In this document: one piece after another, positions 49,179-57,632 of the stretch
Numbering within the stretch: position 1 is the first letter of the stretch
How the letters are laid out: each line of letters opens with the position of its first letter
IMG/VR virus record: IMGVR_UViG_3300048925_000679
Coordinates: 1 to 59,728 of that record
Length of the DNA: 59,728 nucleotides
Direction: 5' to 3' (one strand)
Source: a virus
The notes under the pieces: model-generated
Databases searched by the model: none
What the model was told of the DNA's origin: nothing
What the model saw: the letters and a program-made list of their open reading frames with translations, nothing else
Position numbers and translations under genes: made by a program

Positions 49179-50995
49179 TGAGCACACCGATCGTCAAGTA
49201 CCGCCTAACGCCCTACCAGAGGACCGCCGCGGCGTTGGCCACGGAGAACGCGATCCCTTTACAGGGGGAGCGGGTCCGGGAAACCGACACGGGCCGCGAG
49301 AAGACCGGCGACGGATCAACGCATTACAATGACCTTCCGTACAACGAAGCTTTAGTCGAGTACGCGAACCAAGCTGCGTTTACTGGAACTGGGAAGCCCG
49401 GCAAAATCTATGTGGCGTTGGATACTGGTGATTCGTTCCGGTGGTCGGGGTCGGCGTATGTGCGGATCAGTGACCGTGTCACCGCCTCAGGCATCACAGA
49501 CTCTGGAGCGGTGGGACGGTCGGTTGTTCAGGCTGCAACCCAGGCGGCGGCGAGAATAGCGACGGATTCCGGGATGGCGCAGCGCGCCAGGTACGGCGCC
49601 CGAACCGTAGTCGATGGTGATTCGATCACCATCCGCCCCGGCACCGTATCCACATGGAACAGTTCCCCCGGTGGTTGGTCGATGGAGATGGCCCGCCTCT
49701 CCAATGGGCGAATTGACTTGCTGTACAACGCTGGCGTGTCCTCCACGGGGATCACGACCCGAATCTCAAACTTCCCCACGAAAGTCGCCCCGTACACCCC
49801 GGAGACGGTGCTGCTGGCTAACGGCACCAACGACATGTCCATCATGACCTTGTCGCAGTACCTGACGTATCTGGGCCAGTACTACGACCTGGTGCGCGGG
49901 ATCGGTGCGCAACTGATCCTGGGCGGGATTTACCCGAAGAACGTTGACGTCGATAAGGCGTCCTCGTGGAATGCGGGGATTGTGGATTGGGCGAAAACCC
50001 GTGGCGTTTTGGTAATCCCGTTCTGGGAGTTGGGTGACCCTACGACGGGGGCGTGGCCTTCCGGTTGGTCGACTGATGGTGTGCACCCGGATTACGATTC
50101 GCTGGCGTTCCCGGCGATCGGTAAGTTCGCGTGGCAAGCCGTGCAGCGCGCCTACACGGAACCGGTCGCAGCATCAGCTCGGTATGCCACCGATCCGGGG
50201 GCGTTGCTTACCTGCTTCTTCACTGATCTGACTGCGACGATTACTGGTGCGGCGACGATCACGGGGATTGTGTCGACGACGGGGACGTTGGCGGCGGGGG
50301 ATTACACGTATCGGGTGGTGGCCGGTAACCATTACGGGCAGGTGTCCGGGGTTGCTGATTCCACGATTACTTTGTCCGCTTCGACGGGGGCGACGATCAC
50401 CTCCGGGGCGTCTGGTTCGTATACGACTCGGCGGGTGTTCCGCCAGTCACCAGGCGATACGACGTTCTATTACATCGGGAACATCAATGTTGCTGGTACG
50501 CAAACGTTCACCGATAACGGTATCGCGAACGGGTACGCGTACCGGGCTGGTGATACCACCAGGTATCCGACGGGGATGATCACTGGCGGTTGGCAGGACG
50601 CGCAAACGTTAGCGTACGGACCTCCTGTTCGGGACGGAGCTTCGGAGGGGATTCGGGGCAACATTTTCCGGGGCGCCCGCTGCGAAGGGTCCGCTGTGTA
50701 CCGGTCGGACCGCTTCCTCATCACCGGGTTAACGGCCGGGCAGGTGGTGACGGTGAGTGTGAAGTGTAAGGGCGCGAACACGGCCGGGCAGGATGCGTTG
50801 CAGATGCGGTATTTCAACCCTGCCGGTGACACGCAGATCGATGTGGTGGCTTTGGGGGCTACTCGGTTCGGCACTGACTGGGGATTGATTTACGGGAGGA
50901 CGACAGTGCCGACCGGATCGGATCGGGTGTATGTGTGCCTTGAGGGCACTGCTACCAATCCGTTTAGCGACTGGGCTGAATTGAGGGTGTTCTGA
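49178..50995 (+). CDS. Tail protein with SGNH hydrolase domain (605 aa)
   Basis: An N-terminal tail-attachment part (1-110, LTPYQRTAAALATENAI), then an SGNH esterase at about 140-325: VVDGDSITI (Ser149), NAGVSSTG, LLANGTND, and DGVHPD (Asp300, His303). The C-terminal 270 residues are two beta domains that may bind glycans. It probably removes ester groups, for example acetyl, from surface glycan at adsorption. Catalytic Ser-Asp-His are all present. Confidence 0.85.
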   Translation: MSTPIVKYRLTPYQRTAAALATENAIPLQGERVRETDTGREKTGDGSTHYNDLPYNEALVEYANQAAFTGTGKPGKIYVALDTGDSFRWSGSAYVRISDRVTASGITDSGAVGRSVVQAATQAAARIATDSGMAQRARYGARTVVDGDSITIRPGTVSTWNSSPGGWSMEMARLSNGRIDLLYNAGVSSTGITTRISNFPTKVAPYTPETVLLANGTNDMSIMTLSQYLTYLGQYYDLVRGIGAQLILGGIYPKNVDVDKASSWNAGIVDWAKTRGVLVIPFWELGDPTTGAWPSGWSTDGVHPDYDSLAFPAIGKFAWQAVQRAYTEPVAASARYATDPGALLTCFFTDLTATITGAATITGIVSTTGTLAAGDYTYRVVAGNHYGQVSGVADSTITLSASTGATITSGASGSYTTRRVFRQSPGDTTFYYIGNINVAGTQTFTDNGIANGYAYRAGDTTRYPTGMITGGWQDAQTLAYGPPVRDGASEGIRGNIFRGARCEGSAVYRSDRFLITGLTAGQVVTVSVKCKGANTAGQDALQMRYFNPAGDTQIDVVALGATRFGTDWGLIYGRTTVPTGSDRVYVCLEGTATNPFSDWAELRVF

Positions 50996-51936
50996 TGCCA
51001 ACGATGTATGCCACGGCCGCGGAGTGGGCCGGGCTGAATCTGTTCGTCCCCGCCAACACGATTGGTGAGGAGTCCGATACCGGTAAGCGGAAGTCCGGTG
51101 GGACGGCAGGCAACTACTGGAATTCGTTGTCGTACACCAGCACCGCGTCGGGATCGTACAACTTCGACACGGTGCCCAGCGGTTCGGCGGTGGCCACTGC
51201 GGCGACTGCCACGACTTTGGCGGTTCGTGACTCGAACGCAAACCTCTCGGCGGATGGGTTCATTCCCTCTTCAACATCCACAGCGACGGCTGCGGGAACA
51301 ACAACGCTGACGGTGGATTCCACTGAGCTGCAGTTCTTCACCGGCACCACCACGCAGACAGTTCTGTTGCCGACAACGGGTGTGCCGGTGGGGCGACTGT
51401 TTGTCATCTTCAACACCTCCACCGGGTTGGTGACGGTTCAATCCTCGGGTGCGAACACCATTGGGTACGCCCCGGCTTCGGGTGGGATTCTGGTGGTGCA
51501 GGCGAACACCGCGACCCCGACAACGGCGGCGCATTGGACTGTCCGGTCGTATGCTGCGACTACCAGTTACACGTCTGGTGTGATCAGTGTGGCATTGCGG
51601 GACAACAACAACATCCTGTTCGCCCGGGCTCTGATTGCGGCGTCAACCACAACTGCCACCGCGGCCGGTACGACGACGTTGACTATCTCCAGCCCGACGA
51701 TTCAGATCTTCACGGGGTCGACGACGCAGACGATCACTTTGCCGACGACGACGGTGATTTTGGGGCATCGGATCACGTTCATCAACAAGTCGTCTGGTGC
51801 CCTGACGGTGAACTCTTCGGGTGGGAACTTGGTGGCGACGGTGGCCGGTGGGGCGACGGCCGAGGTGATGGCGAATCAGTCGACACCGACGACGGCCGCG
51901 CACTGGTCGGTGCTATCCAACGGTGGCACGGCTTAG
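50995..51936 (+). CDS. Tail fibre protein with two ~105-residue repeats
   Basis: Residues 75-184 and 199-307 repeat the same pattern: (L/V)A(V/L)RDxN, then STxTATAAGTTTLT, FTG(T/S)TTQT, and TPTTAAHW. The first 60 residues may attach it. Repeated beta domains of this sort act as fibre modules and receptor-binding spacers. ATG shares one base with the previous TGA. Confidence 0.75.
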   Translation: MPTMYATAAEWAGLNLFVPANTIGEESDTGKRKSGGTAGNYWNSLSYTSTASGSYNFDTVPSGSAVATAATATTLAVRDSNANLSADGFIPSSTSTATAAGTTTLTVDSTELQFFTGTTTQTVLLPTTGVPVGRLFVIFNTSTGLVTVQSSGANTIGYAPASGGILVVQANTATPTTAAHWTVRSYAATTSYTSGVISVALRDNNNILFARALIAASTTTATAAGTTTLTISSPTIQIFTGSTTQTITLPTTTVILGHRITFINKSSGALTVNSSGGNLVATVAGGATAEVMANQSTPTTAAHWSVLSNGGTA

Positions 51937-52724
51937 GTTGGGCAGTTGACCTGGGTGTGGCCGAACGGTGCCGCCGTCGTGCACGGCACAGGCGGACTCA
52001 GCTGATCAACAATCAGCGCCCCGATCTTCTCGGCAAGCCACACATGCCCCGCATCGTTCGGGTGAATCCCATCCTCCCCGATCAACTCCGGATGCCCGAC
52101 CAGCCAGCCATCAGTGATCGGATCGACCCACACCGCGTGGGCCTTGACCGCTTCAGTTCGGATGATGTCGCGGGCCTCCAACACCTCGGGTGGGGGTTCC
52201 CCGACAGGCCACGCAGGACCGATCACCAACAATGATGCAGTCGGGGCTTTCACTTTGATCGCCGCCAACGTGCCATCCACAGCAGCAGGTAGATCCTGCA
52301 GGTGCTCGGTGTTGTTGCGCGACCCGAATACCACCACCAGTCGGGAGTTCGACTTCACCACCTTCGGTACCTCCGCGGCGAAGTCGGTTCCGTTGTGTCC
52401 GGGTTTCCCGTACCCGGATGCACCCTCAGCGCCTTTGAGGATCGACACCGGATGGTCCGGGTTGAGTTGCCTCTCGACCAGTGCGGGCCATCCGTGATCG
52501 CCTTGCCCGCCCATCCCTGACCCGCTGGTGTAGGAGTCGCCGATCACCGACACGATCGCCGCCGGCACTTCCGGTGGGGGTGGGGTGTACCGGGATTCGT
52601 ATGCCGGTGGTGTCTTCGGGTACAGGAACATGGCTGTCCCGGCAATCACCGCGGTAACTGTGAGACCGGCGAGGACCAAGTATTTCAGCCGGGATGTCTC
52701 TGTGGAGTTACGTCGGTGGCCCAT
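51933..52724 (-). CDS. Membrane-anchored SGNH hydrolase, lysogenic-conversion candidate
   Basis: A 263-residue protein. Residues 13-35 are one membrane helix, 37-55 a Pro-rich linker, then an exported SGNH/GDSL esterase: VSVIGDSYTSG (Ser64), FGSRNN (134-137) and DGIHPNDAGH (Asp218, His221). It probably cleaves acyl esters on the cell envelope. It is leftward within a rightward late operon and has its own -10, so it could be expressed from the prophage. It ends by overlapping the fibre gene's stop. Confidence 0.84.
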   Translation of the reverse strand: MGHRRNSTETSRLKYLVLAGLTVTAVIAGTAMFLYPKTPPAYESRYTPPPPEVPAAIVSVIGDSYTSGSGMGGQGDHGWPALVERQLNPDHPVSILKGAEGASGYGKPGHNGTDFAAEVPKVVKSNSRLVVVFGSRNNTEHLQDLPAAVDGTLAAIKVKAPTASLLVIGPAWPVGEPPPEVLEARDIIRTEAVKAHAVWVDPITDGWLVGHPELIGEDGIHPNDAGHVWLAEKIGALIVDQLSPPVPCTTAAPFGHTQVNCPT

Positions 52725-52732
52725 GGTCGCGG

Positions 52733-52738
52733 ATCGTA
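52733..52738 (-). promoter_or_regulatory. Predicted -10 of the SGNH hydrolase gene
   Basis: Leftward TACGAT ends 8 bases before the ATG, with no Shine-Dalgarno between, predicting a leaderless mRNA. The -35 region is not consensus. Confidence 0.45.
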
Positions 52739-52801
52739 ACCCGGGCGTGCGGGGGCTGGAATCCGCCGATCGTATGACAAGTCCTCAACGTGGAGGTCCC
52801 T

Positions 52802-52924
52802 GTGAAAACACTCCTGATTTACGCCCTCACCGCACTCGCCGCGCTGGGTGTGGAAGCCGGGCTCGCCTACCTGTGGCTGATCGGTGTGGCCCCCCAGTTT
52901 GAGAAACAACTCTCCCACCACTAG
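52802..52924 (+). CDS. Small membrane protein (40 aa)
   Basis: GTG start after TGGAGG. Residues 3-31 are hydrophobic (one helix) and the tail is polar. It overlaps the end of the convergent RHH gene by 4 bases. Function unknown; a small lysis-associated protein is possible. Confidence 0.55.
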   Translation: MKTLLIYALTALAALGVEAGLAYLWLIGVAPQFEKQLSHH

Positions 52925-53088
52925 CGCTGGTTGCGTTTCCGTCGCCCGGCTTTGACGTAACGCTCCAAACCTGCCCGGACAGCATCCGTGACCGTCTCAC
53001 CGTTCTCGGCCGCGATCTCCTGGGCTTCTAGGTACAGCTCGTCGGGGATGCGGAAGGATCGTAGTGGGGTGCGGGGCTGATTAGGCAC
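52921..53088 (-). CDS. Ribbon-helix-helix DNA-binding protein (55 aa)
   Basis: The pattern LRSFRIPDELYLEAQEIAAE followed by NGETVTDAVRAGLERYV is a clear RHH/CopG fold (beta strand, then two helices). The basic end (KAGRRKRNQR) supports DNA binding. GTG start overlaps the end of the upstream gene by 8 bases, so the two are one leftward operon. It may bind the direct repeats upstream of that operon. Confidence 0.75.
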   Translation of the reverse strand: MPNQPRTPLRSFRIPDELYLEAQEIAAENGETVTDAVRAGLERYVKAGRRKRNQR

Positions 53089-53407
53089 GCTGGTTTTCGA
53101 AAATTGCCAGTGCGTGACGGAGTCCGGCCAGATAACTGTCGGCCCTCAAGTGCTCCGGGGTGTCGATCTCAGTTGACATGAGTGCTTCAAACGCGGCGCG
53201 TTCATCATGCTGAAGAGCGGTGTACCAGAGTCCCTCATCAAGGGGTTCTGGTGGAGCGGAGCCGAGGCGGGCCTCCGCAGTGTCTGCCGAACCTTCGACG
53301 GCCCGGAGCCGCATCGAGAAGGTGTGCCATTGGTCCGGTTCGATGCGCTGGGCGAGCCAATGCGCGAATGTGGCGAACTCAGGCGAGTTGTAAACGTCAA
53401 TAGACAT
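53081..53407 (-). CDS. Unknown protein, first gene of the RHH operon (108 aa)
   Basis: A mostly helical, acidic protein with no motif I recognise. The start at 53407 is chosen because GAGG lies upstream and the direct repeats are left free; a start at 53455 would bury them. With the RHH gene it resembles a toxin-antitoxin layout in reverse order, but no toxin fold is seen. It is convergent to the small gene at 52802 and divergent from 53479. Confidence 0.6.
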   Translation of the reverse strand: MSIDVYNSPEFATFAHWLAQRIEPDQWHTFSMRLRAVEGSADTAEARLGSAPPEPLDEGLWYTALQHDERAAFEALMSTEIDTPEHLRADSYLAGLRHALAIFENQRA

Positions 53408-53425
53408 ACCGCCAAGCCTACCTCG

Positions 53426-53463
53426 TGTCATAACACCAAGCAAGCCACATGTCATAACACCAA
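53426..53463 (-). promoter_or_regulatory. Two direct repeats upstream of the RHH operon
   Basis: TGTCATAACACCAA occurs at 53426-53439 and again at 53450-53463, 24 bases apart. Read leftward, TTGGTGTTATGACA may contain a -10-like TATGAC. The repeats lie just upstream of the leftward gene starting at 53407 and before the rightward gene at 53479, so they could be operators for the RHH protein. Confidence 0.6.
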
Positions 53464-53478
53464 ATCACTAGGAGCCCC

Positions 53479-53625
53479 GTGCACGTCCTCACCTTTCACG
53501 GTGTCCCGCAGGTCCGTTCCGAACGGTGGCAACGGTTATGCCTCGCCATGGCCGCCTACCCCGCCGACGAGCAGGAGCACCTGCATATCCAGTCCGGCAC
53601 GGCCAACGTCCCAATCCTGCGCTGA
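53479..53625 (+). CDS. Small protein (48 aa)
   Basis: GTG start after TAGGAG. No motif recognised; contains HxHIQSG-type residues. Rightward restart of the late genes after the leftward island. Confidence 0.45.
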   Translation: MHVLTFHGVPQVRSERWQRLCLAMAAYPADEQEHLHIQSGTANVPILR

Positions 53626-53635
53626 AAGGCCCAAT

Positions 53636-53962
53636 GTGAAGAAGCTCCTCACCGACCTGATCAACGCCGCCATCGACAACATCCTCACCCGCATCAATCT
53701 TGAGAAGCGCCTAGATGATCTGCGGCAGGACGCCAAGGCAGAACTCGATGAACTGCGGGACAAGGCATTCGCCGAACTAGAGGAGACCCGCGACAAAGCG
53801 TTGGCGATGGTGAAGGAATCCCTCCCGGAGATGGCGGCGGCCGTCAGTCAGGCGGCAGTCACCTCCGTGTTCGACCACACCCAGATAGACGAGACCACCG
53901 ACCGTGTGACGGATGTCTTCACCAACATCCTCGACCGGCTGCCATTCGGGTTCGGCAAATGA
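53636..53962 (+). CDS. Coiled-coil protein before the lysins (108 aa)
   Basis: GTG start after AAAGG. Residues 5-70 form one long charged helix (RLDDLRQDAKAELDELRDKA) with a repeated DKA unit, followed by Ala-rich and hydrophobic helices. No membrane helix is obvious. Probably a minor structural or lysis-linked protein. Confidence 0.65.
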   Translation: MKKLLTDLINAAIDNILTRINLEKRLDDLRQDAKAELDELRDKAFAELEETRDKALAMVKESLPEMAAAVSQAAVTSVFDHTQIDETTDRVTDVFTNILDRLPFGFGK

Positions 53963-55230
53963 GTTTCGTCTGGAAAGCGGCGCAACGCCTCAAGACTCCA
54001 GAACAGGTCATGGCCGTCATCATCCAGACGGTTGACGAACTGAACATGCCGGACAAGCGGGGTGCTGCGATCTGCGCCGGTATGTGCGTCGCGCAAGAGT
54101 CCGACTTCTGGTGCCCATGGAACGCCGCAGATCCTGAATCGAAGAATTATCCCTACGATTCGCAATCCGACGACGGCCGATCGGTGGGCTACTACCAGCA
54201 GCAAAAGGGCCCCCGTGGGGAACTGTGGTGGGGGCCGACGTCGCAGGAAATGGACCTCAAACTGTCCACCCGCGAGTTCCTTACCCGGTTGAAGAAGAAC
54301 GGCTACAACGCATCGAATGCGCAGGCCGCCAACGACTCCGTCCAGGCAGTGCAGCGTTCCGGTGTCCCGCAGGCGTACGCGAAGCACTGGGGACGAATCA
54401 ACACCCTCTACGACAGCGTCCAGAGTGGCGCAGTACAGGAGCCCGCAGTGGGAGTATCAGGCGACCCGATCTGGCTGGAGGACGTACTACGTCCCGCACT
54501 CGGAGACCGGCTCAAAACCTTACCCGGATGGCAGGACTCCGGCGTCGGCGGAACCATGGGCCAAATCTGGGGGATGATCTGGCACCACACCGGCAACGGT
54601 GCGGCCACCGCCCAATCGATCCGAGACGGACGCCCAGACCTCGCAGGCCCGTTGTCCCAGTTGCACATCGCGCAGGACGGCACTGTCACCATCGTCGCTG
54701 TCGGGCCGTGTAATCACGCCGGCAAGGGATCCTGGGATGGGCTGCCCACTGATAACGCGAACGATCGCACCATCGGCATCGAGTGCGCGTGGCCGCGGGA
54801 CACCAGCATCACGGAAGCCACTCAGACGCGGGAGCGTTGGCCGGACGCGCAGATCATTTCGATGCGGGACACTGCAGCGGCGTTGTCGCTGCATCTTGGC
54901 GTGGATGCGTCGCACAACATTTCACACAGTGAGTGGGCACGATTCGGGCCTGCGGGGTTTAGGCAGGGCAAGTGGGATCCGGGGAACCTGGACATGAATT
55001 GGTTCCGCGGCGAGATCGCCAAGGACATGCGTGGCGAGTTTGATAAACCGTCTACGCCTCCGGTGGTGACACCACCCGTCGGCCCGACTCCGATCCCGCG
55101 CGGTGACGCGGATCTTCAGCTCACCACACGGTTCAACTGCCTCGGCGGACAAACCCTCGTCGAAGCTCTCGCGGAAGTGCGGGACAAGGTGCTCGGCACC
55201 AATGACCGTAAGAAGACAGGAGCGATCTGA
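53959..55230 (+). CDS. lysA: Lysin A: lysozyme-like plus amidase endolysin
   Basis: 423 residues. The N-terminal 1-150 resemble a lysozyme/GH23-like lytic domain (CVAQESDFW with Glu47, then VGYYQQQ). Residues 195-350 are a PGRP-type amidase: IWHHTG (209-211), CNHAG (H253), IGIECAWPR, H323 and D340 (KWDPG). The C-terminal 60 residues, after a Pro-rich linker, are a possible cell-wall-binding end. It cuts peptidoglycan at the end of infection. Confidence 0.92.
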   Translation: MSFVWKAAQRLKTPEQVMAVIIQTVDELNMPDKRGAAICAGMCVAQESDFWCPWNAADPESKNYPYDSQSDDGRSVGYYQQQKGPRGELWWGPTSQEMDLKLSTREFLTRLKKNGYNASNAQAANDSVQAVQRSGVPQAYAKHWGRINTLYDSVQSGAVQEPAVGVSGDPIWLEDVLRPALGDRLKTLPGWQDSGVGGTMGQIWGMIWHHTGNGAATAQSIRDGRPDLAGPLSQLHIAQDGTVTIVAVGPCNHAGKGSWDGLPTDNANDRTIGIECAWPRDTSITEATQTRERWPDAQIISMRDTAAALSLHLGVDASHNISHSEWARFGPAGFRQGKWDPGNLDMNWFRGEIAKDMRGEFDKPSTPPVVTPPVGPTPIPRGDADLQLTTRFNCLGGQTLVEALAEVRDKVLGTNDRKKTGAI

Positions 55231-56240
55231 TGCGCATTGGAGATACCTACGTCGGGCTGGGTGAGGGTGATGAGTCCGATGAGGTTGGCAAGATCATCGA
55301 CTACGTCCGCCGCATGTACACCCCAGCCCGCAATACCGTCGCACCCGGACGCTTGTTCACACCAGCACTGACGTCTGAGATCAAACGTGAGCAGGAAGTG
55401 TTTGTCTCACAAGGAAAACTGAAGGGCGGGGAGTTCATCCCCGGCGTCGTGAACCTCGCATGGAAATACGCTTCCGGGTACCTGAAGAAGGACAAGCTGC
55501 TTCCGCTGTACTTCTCTGCGGAGGGGCACATGTCAGACATGAACGTCGGCCCGGTGGCGTGGGTGGGGCAGGTGCTTCATAACGAAGGCCGGGCGCTGCA
55601 CTTCCCAACGTTCTACGTCAACAACGCAATTCCGTTCAAGACCAGGACTGGCATCACTGAACTCGCGCGCCGCGTAGGGCAGACGGTCCAAGACAACGGC
55701 GTCAAATTCCCTGAGGGAACCCCGTGGGCGCTCGGCGGATTCTCCGAGGGTGGGCTACTGATCTCGAAGTTCTACCTCGAATACCTGATGCCCGGGAAGC
55801 CACTCAACTGGCGATTGAAGGATCTGCGCGGTGTCATCTGCTGCGGGTCGCCATACCGGGAGAAGGGTGTCGTCGCCGAGTGGATCCCCGACCCGCCGGC
55901 ATCTGATCGCCAAGGCATCTCCGATGTCCGACTCACTGATACCCCGTGGTGGTGGAAGGAAGTCGCCCGCCATGGCGACTTGTACACCGACAACGAATCA
56001 TCCGGGGATCGGGCGTTGTACAAGACGATGTGCTACAAGATCATCGCCGAAGGCAGCTTCTCCGGCGGTAAGGCGGGATTCCTGGCCCGCGTCATGGACC
56101 TTCTCACGCCGTCCGATGACTTAATCCCGGTGGCTCTGGCCATCTTCGACGGTTTGAAGTTCCTCACCAATATGTCTCCTCATGGGATCTACAACATGGA
56201 TCCGGCCGTGCAGTTCCTGCGTGAACGCCTCGCAGCCTGA
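55230..56240 (+). CDS. lysB: Lysin B: mycolyl-arabinogalactan esterase
   Basis: 336 residues with an alpha/beta-hydrolase core. The nucleophile elbow GFSEG has Ser172, an Asp near 250 (HGDLYTDN) and a His near 318 (SPHGIYN) complete the triad. Lysin B detaches the mycolate outer layer, so the host must have mycolic acids. ATG shares one base with the lysin A stop. Confidence 0.94.
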   Translation: MRIGDTYVGLGEGDESDEVGKIIDYVRRMYTPARNTVAPGRLFTPALTSEIKREQEVFVSQGKLKGGEFIPGVVNLAWKYASGYLKKDKLLPLYFSAEGHMSDMNVGPVAWVGQVLHNEGRALHFPTFYVNNAIPFKTRTGITELARRVGQTVQDNGVKFPEGTPWALGGFSEGGLLISKFYLEYLMPGKPLNWRLKDLRGVICCGSPYREKGVVAEWIPDPPASDRQGISDVRLTDTPWWWKEVARHGDLYTDNESSGDRALYKTMCYKIIAEGSFSGGKAGFLARVMDLLTPSDDLIPVALAIFDGLKFLTNMSPHGIYNMDPAVQFLRERLAA

Positions 56241-56266
56241 AAGTTTCAATCGAAAGGGAATTCATC

Positions 56267-56491
56267 ATGCAGGTACCAGCGCTCGTCAAGGATCTCGTCG
56301 AGCGGGCGGTGAAGACCGCGGCCCAGACCGCACTCACTGTGCTCGGCGCTGACCAGCTCAACCTTTTGAATGTCGACTGGGAAACCGTCGTCGGCCTGTC
56401 TGGTGGCGCCGCGCTGCTGTCCGTGTTGACGTCGCTCGCATCGTCTCCGCGTGTCGGCACACTGTCGCCCGCGTCCGCGGTGAAGCAGTAA
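56267..56491 (+). CDS. Holin (r1t-type)
   Basis: 74 residues starting with a helix that includes DLVERAVKTAAQTAL and a later hydrophobic helix (VVGLSGGAALLSVLTSLA). This is the actinophage r1t holin pattern. It would form the membrane lesion that times lysis. ATG after GAAAGGG. Confidence 0.85.
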   Translation: MQVPALVKDLVERAVKTAAQTALTVLGADQLNLLNVDWETVVGLSGGAALLSVLTSLASSPRVGTLSPASAVKQ

Positions 56492-56569
56492 GAGACGGGG
56501 CCGCCGCCTGCCTCCACAGCGCGGCGACCCCTAACCCCACCACTTGAAACCACCAAGCAGGGGGCTGGC

Positions 56570-56691
56570 GTGGATGCTATCCACCCAGCCGCAGCTGCGT
56601 TCACAAAACCCGCAGCGAGGGCCCAGAAAGGACGGACAGGGTGACCACAACCACGGAGCTGAACGCTCCCCGCCCGACGTACCGCTGTTAG
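56570..56691 (+). other. Short leader-like frames between holin and next membrane gene
   Basis: A 24-codon frame (56570-56644) after GGGGG and a 16-codon frame (56641-56691) overlap by 4 and end exactly one base before the ATG at 56692. They may couple translation. Apart from them the 200 bases after the holin hold no gene. Confidence 0.25.
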
Positions 56692-56925
56692 ATGGCGAAG
56701 TCTGACGACGGCTGGAGCAAATGGGCCCGCAACGGGCGCCTCTCCACGATCGTCTGGTCCATCACCTTTGTCGCATGGCTGTCCTTCAAAGTCGCCAAAA
56801 TCCCCCTCGAAGGACTCGACACGGTGTTTGTGATCATGTCCGGAGCATGGGTGACCAACCTTGGCATCTCGACGGTGAAACCTGCCGGCGATAAGCCGGA
56901 GGGGCAGAAGGCCGATGATGACTGA
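56692..56925 (+). CDS. Membrane protein in lysis module (77 aa)
   Basis: Two hydrophobic stretches (residues 19-33 and 43-60) and a basic/acidic tail, so one or two membrane helices. It follows the holin and may be a second holin, antiholin or accessory. It overlaps the next gene by 11 bases. Confidence 0.65.
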   Translation: MAKSDDGWSKWARNGRLSTIVWSITFVAWLSFKVAKIPLEGLDTVFVIMSGAWVTNLGISTVKPAGDKPEGQKADDD

Positions 56926-57406
56926 TTGGCTTCTGGACTTGTTCACCATCGAACACCTGGCCTACTTCATGCTGGGTGTAGTCACCGCCGGGGGGTGGCA
57001 TCTGATCAAAGCTCGGATTCAGCGGAACACTGTGGTGATTCATTGGAAGTACATTGGGGTTCCGTTGGCTTTGTGCATCATCGTGTATGTGGCTGCGCAG
57101 AATCAGCAGAACGCCAACTGTGTCCGCGAGTTCAATCAGGTGTTGCGGGTCCGGTCGGGGATCTCCATGGAGAATGATCAGCTGTCGCGGACGGAACGGA
57201 CAGCGTTCGCCGATTGGCTGCGGGTGCTGCTGAATCCACCGCCGGAGATCGCCGGGTTGGCTGATGATGATCCGCGGTACCAGAAGTGGGGCCGCGATGT
57301 CACCGAGCACTACTACACGCAGATTCGGGCGATTGAGGATCAGCAGATCGCCAACGACAAGATCCGCGCGAACAACCCTCTGCCAGAGCCGACATGCGGA
57401 CGCTGA
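56915..57406 (+). CDS. Two-pass membrane protein in lysis module (163 aa)
   Basis: Residues 5-26 and 47-61 are membrane helices; the C-terminal 100 residues are polar and helical. Proteins of this kind are usual after actinophage holins, and could act as spanin-like or holin-associated partners. The ATG at 56915 or 56918 is possible. Confidence 0.65.
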   Translation: MMTDWLLDLFTIEHLAYFMLGVVTAGGWHLIKARIQRNTVVIHWKYIGVPLALCIIVYVAAQNQQNANCVREFNQVLRVRSGISMENDQLSRTERTAFADWLRVLLNPPPEIAGLADDDPRYQKWGRDVTEHYYTQIRAIEDQQIANDKIRANNPLPEPTCGR

Positions 57407-57585
57407 GGTATGCGGTGGTGGTGACGGTGGTCATCGCGATGGCACCGCCGCATCTGATCACGAAGTGCTCGGATCAGGGGTATCGGCAGACGCATTTGGC
57501 TGAGTGTAATTTGTCTGGGCCGCCGGGTCATGGTGGGGTTGGCGGCCGGCGGGGCTGGTTGGGGTTGGGTATTGGGCCGCTGTAG
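57394..57585 (+). CDS. Small exported or membrane protein (63 aa)
   Basis: A hydrophobic signal-like start (RYAVVVTVVIAMA), then a short Gly-rich end with two Cys. Overlaps the upstream gene by 13 bases. Function unknown. Confidence 0.55.
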   Translation: MRTLRYAVVVTVVIAMAPPHLITKCSDQGYRQTHLAECNLSGPPGHGGVGGRRGWLGLGIGPL

Positions 57586-57620
57586 GTCGTGCCTTTACCG
57601 CTTATCCCGTTTACGCGGGT

Positions 57621-57626
57621 GACAAT
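57621..57626 (+). promoter_or_regulatory. Predicted -10 for the 57633 gene
   Basis: GACAAT ends 6 bases before the GTG at 57633. A short hairpin-capable segment (CCCG...CGGG, 57607-57620) lies just upstream. No Shine-Dalgarno is seen, so a leaderless mRNA is likely. Confidence 0.5.
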
Positions 57627-57632
57627 AGTGTC

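Noticed and set aside
53426-53463. Direct repeats as a CRISPR array
   Set aside because: Only two 14-bp copies with a 10-bp gap; no cas genes.
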